Shown: positions 1 through 11,396 of the stretch, one piece after another
Numbering within the stretch: position 1 is the stretch's first letter
Layout: the number at the start of each line of letters is the position of its first letter
NCBI GenBank assembly: GCA_964017235.1
Contig: OZ024933.1
Coordinates: 61,982,255-62,046,254, forward strand
From: Sabellastarte sp. h YS-2021
Lineage: Eukaryota > Annelida > Polychaeta > Sabellida > Sabellidae
DNA: 64,000 bases
Direction of reading: 5' to 3'
Position numbers and translations under genes: made by a program
Notes under the pieces: model-generated
Told to the model about the DNA's origin: nothing
The model's input: the letters and a program-made list of their open reading frames with translations, nothing else
Database searches by the model: none

Positions 1-791
1 GGCTTTAGTGAAGGCGCTGGCTTTAGGGCAGGTAGTGGTCGTAGGTTTAGATAAGTCCCTTTCTGTCTGCAAATCGTGATGAAAAAGAAAATCAAAATAT
101 TAAAAAAATTAAAATCAAAATATTAAATGAAAAACAAAAGTACCCTAAGCTTCTATAGAAAGTCTCTCTGGTGTGTAGCTGGAATCTTTGCAGTGATAAA
201 TAAGGATTTACAGCTACCAGAAGGGGTTTATATATTTTTGTTTGATCCTGACTCACAATCCTGACTCCAGAAATTAATTGGTCTAATCGAGATGGGCTGG
301 GAAAATATTCCAGTCCTGTCGGTTTGTCACTACAGTTTGTCAGGGCTTGATACTGGTTGTCTATTAGGGGTTTAAGACTTGTCCTGGTAGTTTCCCGTTT
401 AGTTGAAGAGAAAAGCGCCCCAACCCCAAGTCAGGTCGGGAGGTACATCTAGACAAGCCGGGATGTACTACATCTTGTCAGAGAGATCAAATTTACTCAA
501 GGTTTTCACGAGTCAGTTGTAGGGTCGGCTCAAGTAAAACACGCCTCTTAACTTGGCTATGTAAAAGGACTTTAAACTGTTTCATTCAGAATCTTGTAGC
601 TTCAGTGTCAATGTTTGCACACTGTCAAAGGAGATATCAATTAAATTTACCTACATAACAACTCAATATTTTAATTTAGTTATTATTTCCAGGCTATTGC
701 ATTTTATCTTAAAGTTTTAATTCAACCCATGTGAGTACCATGTGGATTTTATGTTTATTTTATGTTAATTAACTTTTTTTTAATTTCACAG

Positions 792-846
792 CTCACCACA
801 GTTGATCTTGCTGCATGTACTTCAGACAATACTTCATGTTATACAG
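792..846 (+). CDS. Gene 1 penultimate coding exon (TM2 start)
   Basis: A 55-nt exon: one base completing a split codon, then 18 codons. It is the same length and phase as gene 2 exon 6, and 12 of 18 residues are identical. The donor after base 846 is GTATGT. Confidence 0.88.
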
Positions 847-1894
847 GTATGTATAAATTCACACTAGTTACATATGTAACAGAAATAGACTCAAAACCAC
901 CTACACAGAGGTTAGAGTCAAGTAGCAATACGCCAAATATGCCTTAACCAGTGGGACACTAAGTTGCATCTTCTATCACATTTAGGAGATAATACACTCA
1001 CCTACAACATCTCAGGGTCTGGGTTCAGTTCCTGACATGACCAGAAAGTTGGTACGTATTTAACAGTGCAACTGAGTGATTTTCTGTGCGAAATCTTAAC
1101 CAGCTAGGATTATTATCTCTATATATGACATACAAAATGTGTTGAAAGTTATGTTTAACTACAATCAAGCAATCTATCATATTTAATTAAGGTTGTTAAT
1201 TATATTATTACAAGACACTGCTTAGCCCCTTTGCTGCATGGGTAAAAAATAATAGTGAAGTAACTGTTTCGAAAAATATATACAGACTGCAACAAGTCAG
1301 ATTTGGTATAATCAAAAACTCCGAGAGAAATATGTGTATTTGTAAATACATGTACCAAGAAATATTCAATGCAATATTTCATGTATACAATAAACCTTCA
1401 AAGGATAACAAGTACATGTGGTTTCAATCAAAACTATTTTACAGAATATTAAGAGATACAATTGTTTAAGACACTTCAAATTGAAAATGCAAAAAAAAAT
1501 GCATGAGAAGGAACAATGACACAAAAATATTACTCCATATGTTTGTCACAGGTCCTCTATTAGGAACTCTATGTCAAATACATGTCTCCTGAGTAAATAG
1601 TGAAAAGGTATTGTTCTGATAAGCATTGTTCTCTGTCGGAAAAAAAGTGTATTTTTAACTATACCATTGTTCCCACTATGTCGTTATGTAAATATGACTC
1701 AGTATCCTTCATTTTAGGTATTCATGAGTCTGATACTGATGCTAATCATCATGACGTTTAATATCTACCTGTGTATTAGCACTGTTGGGGGATCAGGACT
1801 TGGATATCTGTTTGTCGGCTGGATGAGGACCAAGAGGTGCAACTTTGGGAACCCATGTAACAAAGATACAGTACATGTGGTCTGTGATAAGTAA
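792..1894 (+). CDS. CTR/SLC31-family copper transporter, 3' portion (gene 1 of a tandem trio)
   Basis: C-terminal part of a copper importer whose 5' exons lie left of the window. Two coding exons are seen, 792-846 and 1718-1894, with a TTTCACAG acceptor, GTATGT donor and ATTTTAG acceptor. The spliced product carries the CTR TM2 start (LILLHVLQTILHVIQ), the MxxxM copper-filter motif (MLIIM) and the TM3 GxxxG motif (GSGLG), then the LFVGW exit. In this family three such subunits form a pore importing Cu(I); that role is known for the family, not shown here. Phases equal those of the last two exons of gene 2. The tail after TM3 is longer than in gene 2 and ends in CDK, with four cysteines, instead of the HCx-type end common in animal CTR1. 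The preceding small exon (gene 2 exon 5 equivalent) was not found in bases 1-790 and presumably lies outside. Confidence 0.9.
1718..1894 (+). CDS. Gene 1 terminal coding exon (TM2 end, TM3, tail)
   Basis: 58 codons plus TAA. Residues 1-35 match gene 2 exon 7 at 28 of 35 positions, including MxxxM and GxxxG. After that the two tails are unrelated; this one is 11 residues longer. Confidence 0.9.
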   Translation, partial: VFMSLILMLIIMTFNIYLCISTVGGSGLGYLFVGWMRTKRCNFGNPCNKDTVHVVCDK

Positions 1895-2041
1895 GGACTG
1901 AAGAGATTTAAAGAAGGAAATGAAAAAAATACATAACATACCTAGACAGTTCTACGTTGAAGATAATTTTATTTGCAGTACAATAATGTATAGTGAATTT
2001 CACGTTAATTGGAACAGTTCACAAATTTACTCTGGATCAAC

Positions 2042-2047
2042 AATAAA
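2042..2047 (+). promoter_or_regulatory. Candidate polyadenylation signal of gene 1
   Basis: AATAAA lies 148 bases past the gene 1 stop codon. The flank just before it (1960-2000) resembles the flank after the gene 2 stop, so it plausibly belongs to the 3' UTR. No cleavage site can be read from sequence alone. Confidence 0.4.
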
Positions 2048-2499
2048 TCTAAAACGTATCATCCATTATTTTTATATAACACAAATATAATCCAAACTAT
2101 TAAATGAGTTCAAGTTTGTCAACTCATTTCCACTCTGCCTGTGTAATACTTTCCTCGTATACCATTAACAAATATGTGATAAATTTAATATTAAGACCAA
2201 AGACAATTGTCAAAAACAAATATAGTAGAATTAATATATGAATAAACTTTATTGATCAATAGTTTTGGGGGGGGGGGGGGGTTATTGATTGGTTGTAAAG
2301 CTTTTTTAAGCCTACAATATTTATCGTATGAAACAGTGTCTTATTTCATTGTTAACTGGAAGAGTTACCAACAGGAAATAAAGTTGGAAAAATATCCTGG
2401 CAGAATGCCAAAATACCAGCCTCTCCGGAGCCAGCTCTTTCTGTTAGGGTTATGGATGTTTAGTATGTCCAGCAAAAAGATGAATGTGAAGCAGCTCAC
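2048..2499. other. AT-rich intergenic stretch, no gene seen
   Basis: It holds a 15-base G run near 2266-2280 that opens a meaningless reading frame. No domain, splice structure or terminal repeat was recognised. Confidence 0.4.
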
Positions 2500-4000
2500 A
2501 TGATCTTCATTCCTTCATGCTTATACCAAACCCTAACCTGTGGACTGTCGGGTGAGTGGAGTCGGACGCTTGGAGTCTGACGCTTGGCGTATGGTCTGGT
2601 TTGTGAACAAGTCCGTCTGTGGGTAATCCCAGAGTTGTGCTATCCAATTGGAGACAGCGAACACTCTTTTTGTGACATAAGACTGCTGCTTTTTGCAAGC
2701 CTTGCTCTGAATCTTATCTTGTGTTTGTGGCACCAGGTTAATATTCTCCACAAGAGGGCGACCAATTCCACTGAGGCAACTAGACCTTACTTTTCCCTGC
2801 ACTGTGCTGTAAAATTCTGTTAAAGTCAGATTGAGTATTTTAGTTCCAAGATATTTATATATATTTATCCAATGATTCAAGTAATCCAATAGTAGACATA
2901 AGAGTTCTTGCACTGATAACAGATTTATTGGGGATTCTGTGACAGTTGGAGTTTGATCCATCTAGCTTGTGTGGGCCTGACAAGTGCCAGATCTAGTAAA
3001 AAGTGGTCATCTATGAAATCAAATCTCTGTGTAGGAATCTGTTCTGGCTTTTTTTTTTGTTTTTTTTTGGGGGGAGGGGGTTATATTCGCCACAAAACCT
3101 AAGTCTCTGACAAGTGCTTATAGGTGATTGGTGTGGGTCTGGCACTTCAGAAGGGGCCATGATCGACCAGATCATCCAGATATTGGTGCACCCGAATATC
3201 TTCTTTTAGAGTTTTACTTCCTTTACCAGGGAGGAAAAGATCAGAGGGACTGTGACAAGGACAAATGGGAGAGTGGTAAATTGACAGGAGATTCCTTTGT
3301 GGTGAAACCTGAGGAAATTCCTTGATTGTTGGTGAATAAGTAGGTGTACGTAAGCGTTTGGGTGGTCTGTAGAGGTGACCATTCTCCCCTATTTGGGACA
3401 GGAACTTTTTAACTCTGGAGTCTCCATAGTGAATTTTGGTGAGAAAAAGGTCTAGGGATGTTAAATTTATGATAGGTCTTCCTTGATTTCCTGGTTCGGG
3501 GACTTGAAACAGTCGGCTGTAGTATCTGAGACTGTCCTATCTTTCTATCCTTGCTATGGCCATTTGACTAAAAGATACTGAACAGAAGTTGACAATACAA
3601 TTCGACAATAGAAGTCGATTATGACTGTAGACTGAAAGACAGGCAATATCCATACCTGGGAAGCCCGGGAGTCCTGACCCTATCCATCGGTGTGCAAACC
3701 TGTTGTAATCTGGATTGAATCTGAGTAGAAGTATTGTGCATTTGTTTTTGACTTCATGGAGAAGGGTTCTCCATCATTTGTATGTTTTGTTGCTCAAAGT
3801 GAATCTTTAGAATCTGCATGTAAGGGGCAGGTAGGGCTGGCAGTCTCTGCAGCTGTGGAGCAGAGGAGAAACCACTCCCTGTTGGGTCTGTCACCAGACT
3901 GGAAGCTTTGATATGAGTGGTGCAAGAGTCTTGAAAAAAAGATTGGAGATTTAATAGCTGGAGTAATCATCAGACCAGGTTGAAATGCTGACAACCTGAG
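2500..4000 (-). mobile_element. Decayed DIRS-like retroelement pol fragment (RT and following region)
   Basis: On the minus strand, in broken frames, the DIRS-type RT order is readable. First comes a YYSRLFQVP block followed by RPIINL (about 3555-3455). Then comes the active-site block HQYLDD (about 3165-3195), where the DIRS form is usually HQYLDDW. Next is a block ending in LVRPTQARWIKLQ (about 2950-3000). A DLFT-type segment near 2600 resembles the stretch after RNase H. Several frameshifts, stops and a poly-G/T tract near 3050-3080 break the gene. A stretch around 3794-3994 may be the gag side, but I do not recognise it. This is clearly a different lineage from the DIRS/Ngaro-type element at 8.9-13.9 kb. 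Boundaries are approximate. Confidence 0.6.
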
Positions 4001-5718
4001 CAGACTAAGTGAAGGAAGAGAGAATGTAGTTTAAATCCTGCCATTGTCACTGCTGCGGTGGTTGCAACCCTGAAATAAATGGGGCTCCAAAAGAAAGAGA
4101 AATATCCTGTGTGTCTGGCATCATGGAGGTAAATAATACCTCATCCACTTATCCAGCGGTCTTCATCACGGTTTGGTACATGGTCACCAGACTTTGCACC
4201 ACACTTAGTAGCTTTTTCTTAGAAAATGTTCAAAGGTGATATGATTCCACGTCTGGCAATGCAAAACATGAAGCACAAGCTTCTAAAGGGGCCCTTGTGG
4301 GGCACATGGGTCTTATCCTTTGCAATTCATTCTTCTGTAACACCTCAGGTTTTTATCAAAAGATGGCATCCACCAACCATATTTTTCTCCTTTTTGATAA
4401 GGTGGAGTGCCAACTATGATGGACAAACAAAATATCACTTTTAAATAAAGGTTTAGCAGGCAGATATAAAAAGTGTCTATACAACGAGGTTGGTAAAAAC
4501 TGTGACTCACACTTCTGTGAAATAATTTAAAGTAGTAGTAAAAAGTCTCACAAAGTGAGACCAAGTTTGAGAAACTTCATGCCTTTGTGCAAAATTCAAA
4601 ACTTGAGTGGCACCTGGGGTGGGGGTGCACAAACATATTAATGCCTGCTGGGTGTAGGGTGGGGAATGCCCAAATGTAGAATAATTCTTGGTCTCTGCGA
4701 TCTACAGTGTCATTTGGTTTTTACAACTCCCCATCCTGTGTAGTACTTAGAACTCCATGTTTCTAGTATAGTGTCCTTGGCTAGAGAAGTGGCTAGCCAC
4801 TGGTGTTGAATAATGGAGTCACTTGTTTTGAACACTTCTGAGATGTTCATACATTCTCTGCCTTAATGGTCTCACCAATGTATGGGAGGCCACATTTAGA
4901 GCAATTGATAAGGTAAATCAAATTACTGATTTCACAAGTAATTTGACATTTTGGTGGCAGGTTTTTGCACGTAAATCCTCTTGCTGAAGAAGCTTGTTAC
5001 AGAGTCCAATTTTTAACCTTGGACAATATGTGCATTTACCCAGTCTAGTGCAAACTGGAATGATGTCTCTAGGTTTGAGGGGTTTATCTATGGGTGGGAA
5101 TCTGATCCCTTCTAAAGTCCATGATGGGGTTTTCAGGGAAAATTGTGTTGAATTCCTCTGTATTTAGGATAATGTTCCAGTTATCCCTAATATGTTTGGT
5201 GACATTGGGATTTTTGGGACTGAAATTAGTGACCATTACACCTCTAACAGTTGGTCTTGTGTGAAGGAGTTGGCTCTCTGAAAGTGTTTTTTTTTCAGTA
5301 ATTTTAGGGAATATCCACTTTAAGGTAATACCCAGTCAGATTTCTGGCATTAGCCTTAAAGTCTTCATCTAAGGAGCATATGCACCTGAGCCTGAGATAT
5401 TGACTAAATATCCCCTTGGTAAGGATACTCTCTTGGTGGGCACTAGTGTAGTGCAGATATAGATGGGTGTCAGTTTGTTTATTATATAGGGTGGTAATTA
5501 ATTCCCTGTTGTCACTGAGTTTGATTGAGTATCTAAAAAGTTGATGAACGTCTTACTAAATTCATGTGTGAATTTAACTGACTTGTGTAGGGAATTCATG
5601 TAGGTAATGAATTCTAATAGTGAATCCTCTCAATGTGTCCATATCATGAAGATGTCATCAATGAATCTTCAATGAAGCCAGATTAAAGGTTTTAGATAGA
5701 AGCCTGCTAAGGTGCACA

Positions 5719-5979
5719 TCATAATATGGCACTCTCAGGGATTCTTCCTGAGGATTTAATCTTAGAAATGAAATCTTGGGTGTCTCTGATATATGATTTA
5801 GTATGGGGTACATAGCTTTTAATGTGCTCGTCCACAAATTTACTAATTATGCTTGCTAGGTGGTTGACAGAACTGTAGATGGGTCTCCCTGGGACACCCT
5901 TCTTGTGGATTTTGGGGAGTAGATAAAAATCTACGTTTACTATATTGCTTAATGCTGAGGTGGTCAAAATTGTCATCAT
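5719..5979 (-). pseudogene. PLE reverse transcriptase fragment (fingers/palm)
   Basis: An open segment of 86 codons with the PLE hallmark LPKIHKKGVPGRPI followed by a conserved helix region. It is separated by a stop and frame change from the upstream RT block at 5990-6358 and from the downstream IDD block at 5651-5665. It is part of the degraded element, not an independent gene. Confidence 0.8.
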
Positions 5980-5989
5980 TGATCAGTCC

Positions 5990-6358
5990 CTAAGCCATCA
6001 TCTGGGATAAAGTTTCATCAATTTTATCCTTGATTTTGGAAGTGGGGTCATGATCAAGCTTGCAATAGAAGTCTTTATCATTGAGTTGGCGATAACCTTC
6101 CCTGAGGTTATCCTTAGTATTCATTACCACTATGGCTGTCCCTTTGTCAGTCTTCTTCGTGACAATGTCAGGGTTCTGAGATAGTTCCCTGAGTCCCTGG
6201 GTTTGTTGCTTGATGAGGTTGGTTTTTCTTATGGTTTTTGGACTTTTAAAAGCCAGTGAGAAGACTTCCAATGACTGGTGAGTATTGGGTGGTTTCCAAT
6301 TACTTTTCTCTTTGAATTGAGAATGTAAGTCCTTGTAAGGATTCACATTTCCTTCCAA
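5990..6358 (-). pseudogene. PLE reverse transcriptase N-terminal fragment
   Basis: 122 codons open. It carries the DKGTAIVVM motif and the following YRQLND block that precede the fingers of Penelope RTs. It ends at a stop near 5990, just ahead of the LPKIHK segment. Confidence 0.75.
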
Positions 6359-6862
6359 ATCGGATGCTAAAAACCGATTATATCTGACCCTTCAGGAGTG
6401 AGGTAGTCGAAGTTGCCATTATCCTTATGAAAGTGGTATCTGAGGCAAAGTCTTCTTTGGAAGTCTTTGAAGTCAGTCCAGATTTTTTATTTATCATGGG
6501 GACCTGGGGTAGGGCAGAAGGTAAGGCCTTTTTCAGTATTCTGCCTAGGTGTGAGTGTGATATCTGATTGGTTTTTCACTGTGTGGCCAATATAGTTGTC
6601 CATAGATTTACCCTTTGGTAAGATCCCGGGGGGAGACACTTTGGCTTCCTCTTTAATTGTGTCCAAGATGCCAAGATAATTTATCCTCTCCATCATGGAC
6701 AATGTGGATGGATAGATTTTTGGATACCTTGGTTTTGGCAGCATCTTTGTATTTGCTGTCAAGACTGTTCTTCATTTCAGTGAATTGTTCAAGGCTGAGA
6801 ATTTTTTAAAGTTCTGCCATTTCTGCCTGTAAGCTGGCCTTGACAGTGGAATACTTGTGATT

Positions 6863-8029
6863 GAGTTGATCAACCGAAAGGAGAGTCTATTCTCTCTTGC
6901 AGCAAGAGTCAATGTTTCACTTACACGTTGACTTATTGCTTCACGCCTTTGTAACCTGAAATTTTACCTGAAGTAAAATTTTTCTAGTAAGTCCCTTCTT
7001 AACTATGGATCTCAATTATATTGTATTTTATTGTTGCTAAATGATAGTTAAAGAAACATAATGTAAAAATGTTGATAACTTTCCATAATATATTGAATAT
7101 TATATAAAATAAAGTATTTACGGTTAATAATATAACCATTTCTGTGCATGCGCAATGTCGTAGAAAGGGGTAAAAAGACAGGAAGCAGAAAAATTTCACG
7201 ACCAAAAAATTTCACAGGACACCTTTTCTCACTTTCGGAGACTCCAATCTCCCCCCAACCCCATCCCAAATAATAATAATTAATATTCGTTCTTTACATT
7301 TGGAGATTAGTGAAAGTCCCATTAATGAAAGTCCCATTTCATTTCATCAAAGCTGAAAAATATACCCTGTCTTCATGTTTTTAGACTATCTAACATTTTG
7401 GCTTACTTTTCCTTTTTCTTGTATTGACGCAGATTTGTTGTTTATCATAATAAGGCCATTGATTTATCTATAAGTGTAATCATGCATCAAATGACAGCGA
7501 AAAGCTTACAAATGTTGAGTCATTTCTCGAAAATGACATTCTCTTGATCCTAATATTGTATTTTCTGTGAGTATATGGATATACAAGATATACATTTAAT
7601 TCTCGTGAATGCTGATAATTTTTGCACAGTTGCTTTTCATGTACTTATCATTGTGGTGAGTATCAATGATGAATGAAGGCAATACAAATTGATGAAATAT
7701 CATCCATTGGAGCCTAACATCGACAATTTGTATGCGCCACATCAAAATGGATTACTGAAAGAGTTAAAGGATAAGTCTGTCAAAATGTTCAGATCATCTT
7801 TAAGCAGGACTGAGCCATGGACAGACCTCGCTTTGTGTGAAAATGTGACCCCAATCTGATGTTTTGTTATCAAGTTATACATTGGGATAACTAGATAAAA
7901 TTACAATAATTCTAATTTTAAATGGATTTTTACAGTGATTAATCTTCCCTAAACGAAAGGGGACTCTAAGGTGCAACATCACCAAGACAGTCACCCATTT
8001 TCAGTATCCAGGGACAGAAAAGATGTCGA
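6863..8029. other. Intergenic stretch, no gene seen
   Basis: AT-rich sequence without recognisable domains or splice structure. An inverted match near 6955-6985 (AAATTTTACCTGAAG / AAGTAAAATTT) and a pyrimidine-rich patch at 7235-7265 are the only local features. Short open frames here look random. Confidence 0.4.
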
Positions 8030-8690
8030 ACACCACAGAGAACACCAAGGGATGATTAAAACTAAGGTGGGTGTGCCTTGGTGTACAGGTGGGTTTTGAG
8101 CTGCCGAGGGGGGGGGGGGGGTGCACAAATATCATCAGAAATAGCATTCCAAACAGTAGCAGTATCAAAAAATGTTTGACAGACTTATGAGTAGGAGGGC
8201 AGAACTTTAAAACAACAAGGAAATTTCCACCAGCCAGACTTTACCTGATACTGTGAGAACTACTGTTAGAAGAAAGATATGGAATAAAATATGAGGACAC
8301 TTGTAAACAAGTGCGAAGACACTTGTAAACAACTGTGACTGTTTTAAACAGTGGTCAATGCTCAACCAGAGTCCAATACAACAGGGGTTATACAGGAGAA
8401 ATACTGATGTATCTATTGGTTTTTGATACAATTCTAGCTGCACTGTTTTTGGATACATTGTAATTTATATAGATTGAACTTGGAGAGACTCCTAAAAAGT
8501 GAATTACAATAATCCAGCTGACCACTGACAAGTGCAGTTGACCTTAGATTTGAAAGCAAATGTATATCTTTGATACCACCAGTGATGTAGGTGGATAAGT
8601 TTGAGGTGATATTTGGACTATAAACCGAGGCAGGTAAGTTACAGATGAAGGTTTAAACCTAAGGTCTGCAAGGTCAAGGTCCAGTACGTT
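8030..8690 (-). mobile_element. CR1/L2-like LINE 3' fragment, old copy
   Basis: The plus-strand text at 8125-8560 parallels the LINE at 23.4-24.1 kb. Shared pieces are ATTCCAAACAGT and the AGCTGCACTGTTTT, TTGGAGAGACTCCT and AGTGAATTACAATAATCCA-type blocks. It therefore represents the C-terminal end of the same LINE ORF on the minus strand, more decayed. A run of 15 or more G near 8107-8121 interrupts it. Confidence 0.6.
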
Positions 8691-8879
8691 AACCAGTTAG
8701 TAAAAGATAGCTTTGACAATTTTATTTCACATGTTAGTACATATTATACAATGGTTAGCTTGTAAAGAGTCTTTTAAAATGGATATAAAGGAAATTTTAA
8801 AACACCAAGCCCAGCTACAGAAGTTTGGGTACAATGGAGGAGAAAGTAGAGGGAATAATGGAAGGGGCTTGAGAGGCAG

Positions 8880-9748
8880 TCCAGACTGCCGAACTTCGCC
8901 ATAAACCATGGGACATAATGTTTTACAATGAGACACTGTGGTCGTATGCTAAAGTGGCACCCGACCTCCTGAATGTGTGGAAGCCATGGCCCACATGATC
9001 GATGTTCCTATTTGTAAGGATTGTTTTGAGGGCCTGTCTGATCTGTGTATCGATGACTTGATGGAAAGGGGGGTATTGGTAGCAAATAGTGGAGCGGTAG
9101 GTGGGAGTTTCCTAGTTGATAGAAGAGCTTGGAGGGCTTTAACAGGGCATAGATGTAAATTATCAATTTGTGGGAGTTGGACTACATGGTGAGATTTGTT
9201 ATCCTGAAGAGTTTTGGTCCACTTGATCACAAGATGGGCCCCTGGAGGGCCAAATATGAGGTATTGATGGAGAAAGTGTCTTGTAGGATCAAACTGAGAT
9301 CTAATGTGAGGGGCTACATTGGACATGCGCAGAAAGGCATAGAAGGATGATAGGAAAATGGCCCTAAATAGAGGTGGGTCAGAGAGCTGGTCACAGGATA
9401 CCGAGTTAGCATACAATGTCTTGACATCAAAGGGGTGGGTTGGAAACTAGAATTGATGGAAATGCTTCTGATATATCTGGCCACTGATGGATGAAAGATG
9501 TCTTGGTGGTCGAGCTGATAAAATTTGGCCCTAGTGGTAATGGAAGAGAGGTAATTTTTGATAACTTTGGGTGAGATATGATTCTGGTACAGGTACTCTA
9601 AGAAAGCAAGAACATTGGAAAGGGTAAAGATGAAAGGTAAATTTGAAAAGTTTAAAAAGGATAAGAATGTTCGAAGGTGAGTCCTGTGAGCTGAAGATGT
9701 GGACTGTCTATATGCTTGTTGAATTCTACTCCAGGCTGTAGCCACCAA
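8880..9748 (-). pseudogene. Tyrosine recombinase of the DIRS/Ngaro-type element, frameshifted
   Basis: Two overlapping open pieces (9314-9748 and 8949-9416) cover the SAM-like core-binding part and the catalytic part. The first holds SAHRTHLRTFLSFLNF; the second holds the FYAFLRMSNVAPH block with the first catalytic Arg, then IKWTKTLQ. The HxxR box is present near 8960-8985 but split by a small indel: the frame reads HSGGR and stops, while the neighbouring frame reads RRSGATLAYDHSV. A HGLW block with a following SAVW matches the last recombinase box. A recombinase with this break could not be active. Confidence 0.72.
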
Positions 9749-9951
9749 GGGAGAAGTGATGTCACTGGCTCCTACAGTTAGACATTCATATCTATGTTGA
9801 AAAAGGATAAGGGTATGCTATCCCAAATATAATTAGTATGAAGCTGTTGGGGGAGGTTGCTATTCACAGGATCTGGAGAATATAACCTGGATAACAAATC
9901 TGCAATAGTATTATTTTTGCCTGATATATGTCTAATGTCCAGTTTGATGTG

Positions 9952-10572
9952 TCATGTAGCTGAAAGAAACCATATGTTCCTAATACAAGCTGCAAGAAAT
10001 TTGTCTCTGGTCTTGCTGGTCTTCACCACCTGAACCACAGCCATGTTATCACAATATACCCTGACATATGAATGTGCCCAAAATTTTGCCCACAACCTAA
10101 GGGCAATGACAATATTAAACATCTCCAGATGTACAATACCTAAGCTAAAACCAGGGATACTCAGCACAGGAGTAGCATATACTCTGTTGCTCCAAGTACC
10201 ACCCAAGCCTGTAAGGGATGCGTCCAAGTGAAGGCTGTCAAAATGAGGTATTGAGGTTTTTCTAAGGTATGTGACACCATTAAAATTGGGAAGAAAAGAT
10301 ATAAACCACTGAATATCTTTATGAAAGCCTGAGTCTAAGTGTATTTTCCTAGCCTGAGAGTTACGCCTGAAAAGGTCCAAGATCCTATTGATGAATGTTC
10401 TAGCTGGGAGTACACATTTGTGTAGGTAAAGGAGCTTCCCTAGGAGAGATTGCATAGCTTTCCTGCTGAGGGTGGTTTTCTTGCTAACATGTATACATTC
10501 CATGTAGATGTGGCTAAGCTTGTTGCTATCAATGCTTAATGTATTGGCTGCTATGTCAATGTGAATTCCCAA
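9952..10572 (-). pseudogene. RNase H region of the DIRS/Ngaro-type element
   Basis: 206 codons. It starts with the post-palm LGIHID segment, then a QSLLGKLLYLHKCV connection block, then an RNase H-like HLDASLTGLGGTW with an acidic residue and a later VYCDNMAVV. Past the end of the frame, RHISGKNNTIADLLSRL (about 9890-9935) is the usual RNase H C-terminus. Confidence 0.75.
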
Positions 10573-10574
10573 AC

Positions 10575-11396
10575 ATGTCAGGGCCCTGGTGGGGGGTTCT
10601 CTTATCCGAATTCATAGGGAGACCCAGTTCGGTTAGTAGGGCTGAAGGGTCAAGAAAAGCTGCTTGTCTGGCCTCCTTGGAACCAATGAGTATGTAATCA
10701 TCAATGTAGGCCAACATGTGGTGATTTTTTGGTTTTCATGATGTACGTGACGGCGTCGGATGTCATATGAAACGCTGAGGACCCGTGGACCCAGCCGAAC
10801 GCAACCCCTTTATCAATAAAGTATTTCCCTTGCCAATAAATGCCAAATTTCAAAGGGTCGACTGGGTCCACCCTCAGAGTCCTAAACGCTCTGGCTACGT
10901 CAATTTTGCTGAGGTACACATCACCTGGAGTTTCCAAAATTTTTGCCACAATGTCATCCACTGAGGGGAATCTTAAAATGAATTGGAGGCCATCAAAACG
11001 AGACTTGTTGACCTTATCATTAATGGATTTGCCATACGGATATGATAAGTTGAGAAGAACCCTACGTTTGTTCCCATCCTTGGGTCTGGTCAATAAAAGA
11101 GAGCAGTGGAAATGAGGAGATGCAACTTGGTCCACTGGGCCAATCATGGCCCCATGTGCTATTTCCTTATCTAAATATTGCTTCACTGCCAAGGGGTGTT
11201 GAAGGGCTGAGAAATGGTTAGTTACAGCAGTGTTTGTCAAAGCGCCAGGATCTCCAATGGACAAAGGGAACCCAAACTTAAGGTATTGCAGTACAATATG
11301 ATGAGGGTAATGCTGAAGGTATTTATCCCAGGCCTCAAGATTCAGACCCGAGTTTAAGGGGAACCTAGCTTGCTGATAGTTTGGTATTCCTGACAA
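10575..11396 (-). pseudogene. DIRS-type reverse transcriptase fragment
   Basis: A 231-codon open segment (10701-11396) runs from a DIRS-like leader (KFGFPLSIGDPGALT) through the RT blocks LLTRPKDGNKRRVLLNLSYP, DVYLSKIDVARAFR and KFGIYWQGKYFIDKGVAFGW. The catalytic YIDD lies in another frame just past its end (about 10690-10710), so a frameshift separates palm and active site. Similar blocks define DIRS/Ngaro RTs. Confidence 0.8.

Larger units (their letters stand above)
4620..6860 (-). mobile_element. Penelope-like element (PLE), RT plus GIY-YIG, degraded
   Basis: Read on the minus strand, the Penelope pattern appears in order. A leader containing KGLTFCPTPGPHDK (about 6490-6530) is followed by an RT N-terminal block with KKTDKGTAIVVM (about 6110-6160). 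Then come FYLLPKIHKKGVPGRPI (about 5880-5930), the catalytic FIDDI (5651-5665) and an SQYLRLRCIC block (about 5380-5430). Last are a Cys-rich linker and a GIY-YIG endonuclease start, LIYLINCSKCGLPYIGET (about 4868-4925). PLEs prime reverse transcription at chromosome ends or nicks, and the GIY-YIG domain makes the nick. Stops and frame changes, for example near 5985 and 6360, show the copy is dead. No terminal repeat was identified. Confidence 0.82.

Noticed and set aside
1..55. A possible exon (Gly/Ser/Arg-rich frame) ending before GTTTAG, where gene 1 exon 5 might be expected
   Set aside because: It does not match gene 2 exon 5 in sequence or length, and the donor is poor. The true exon is probably left of the window.
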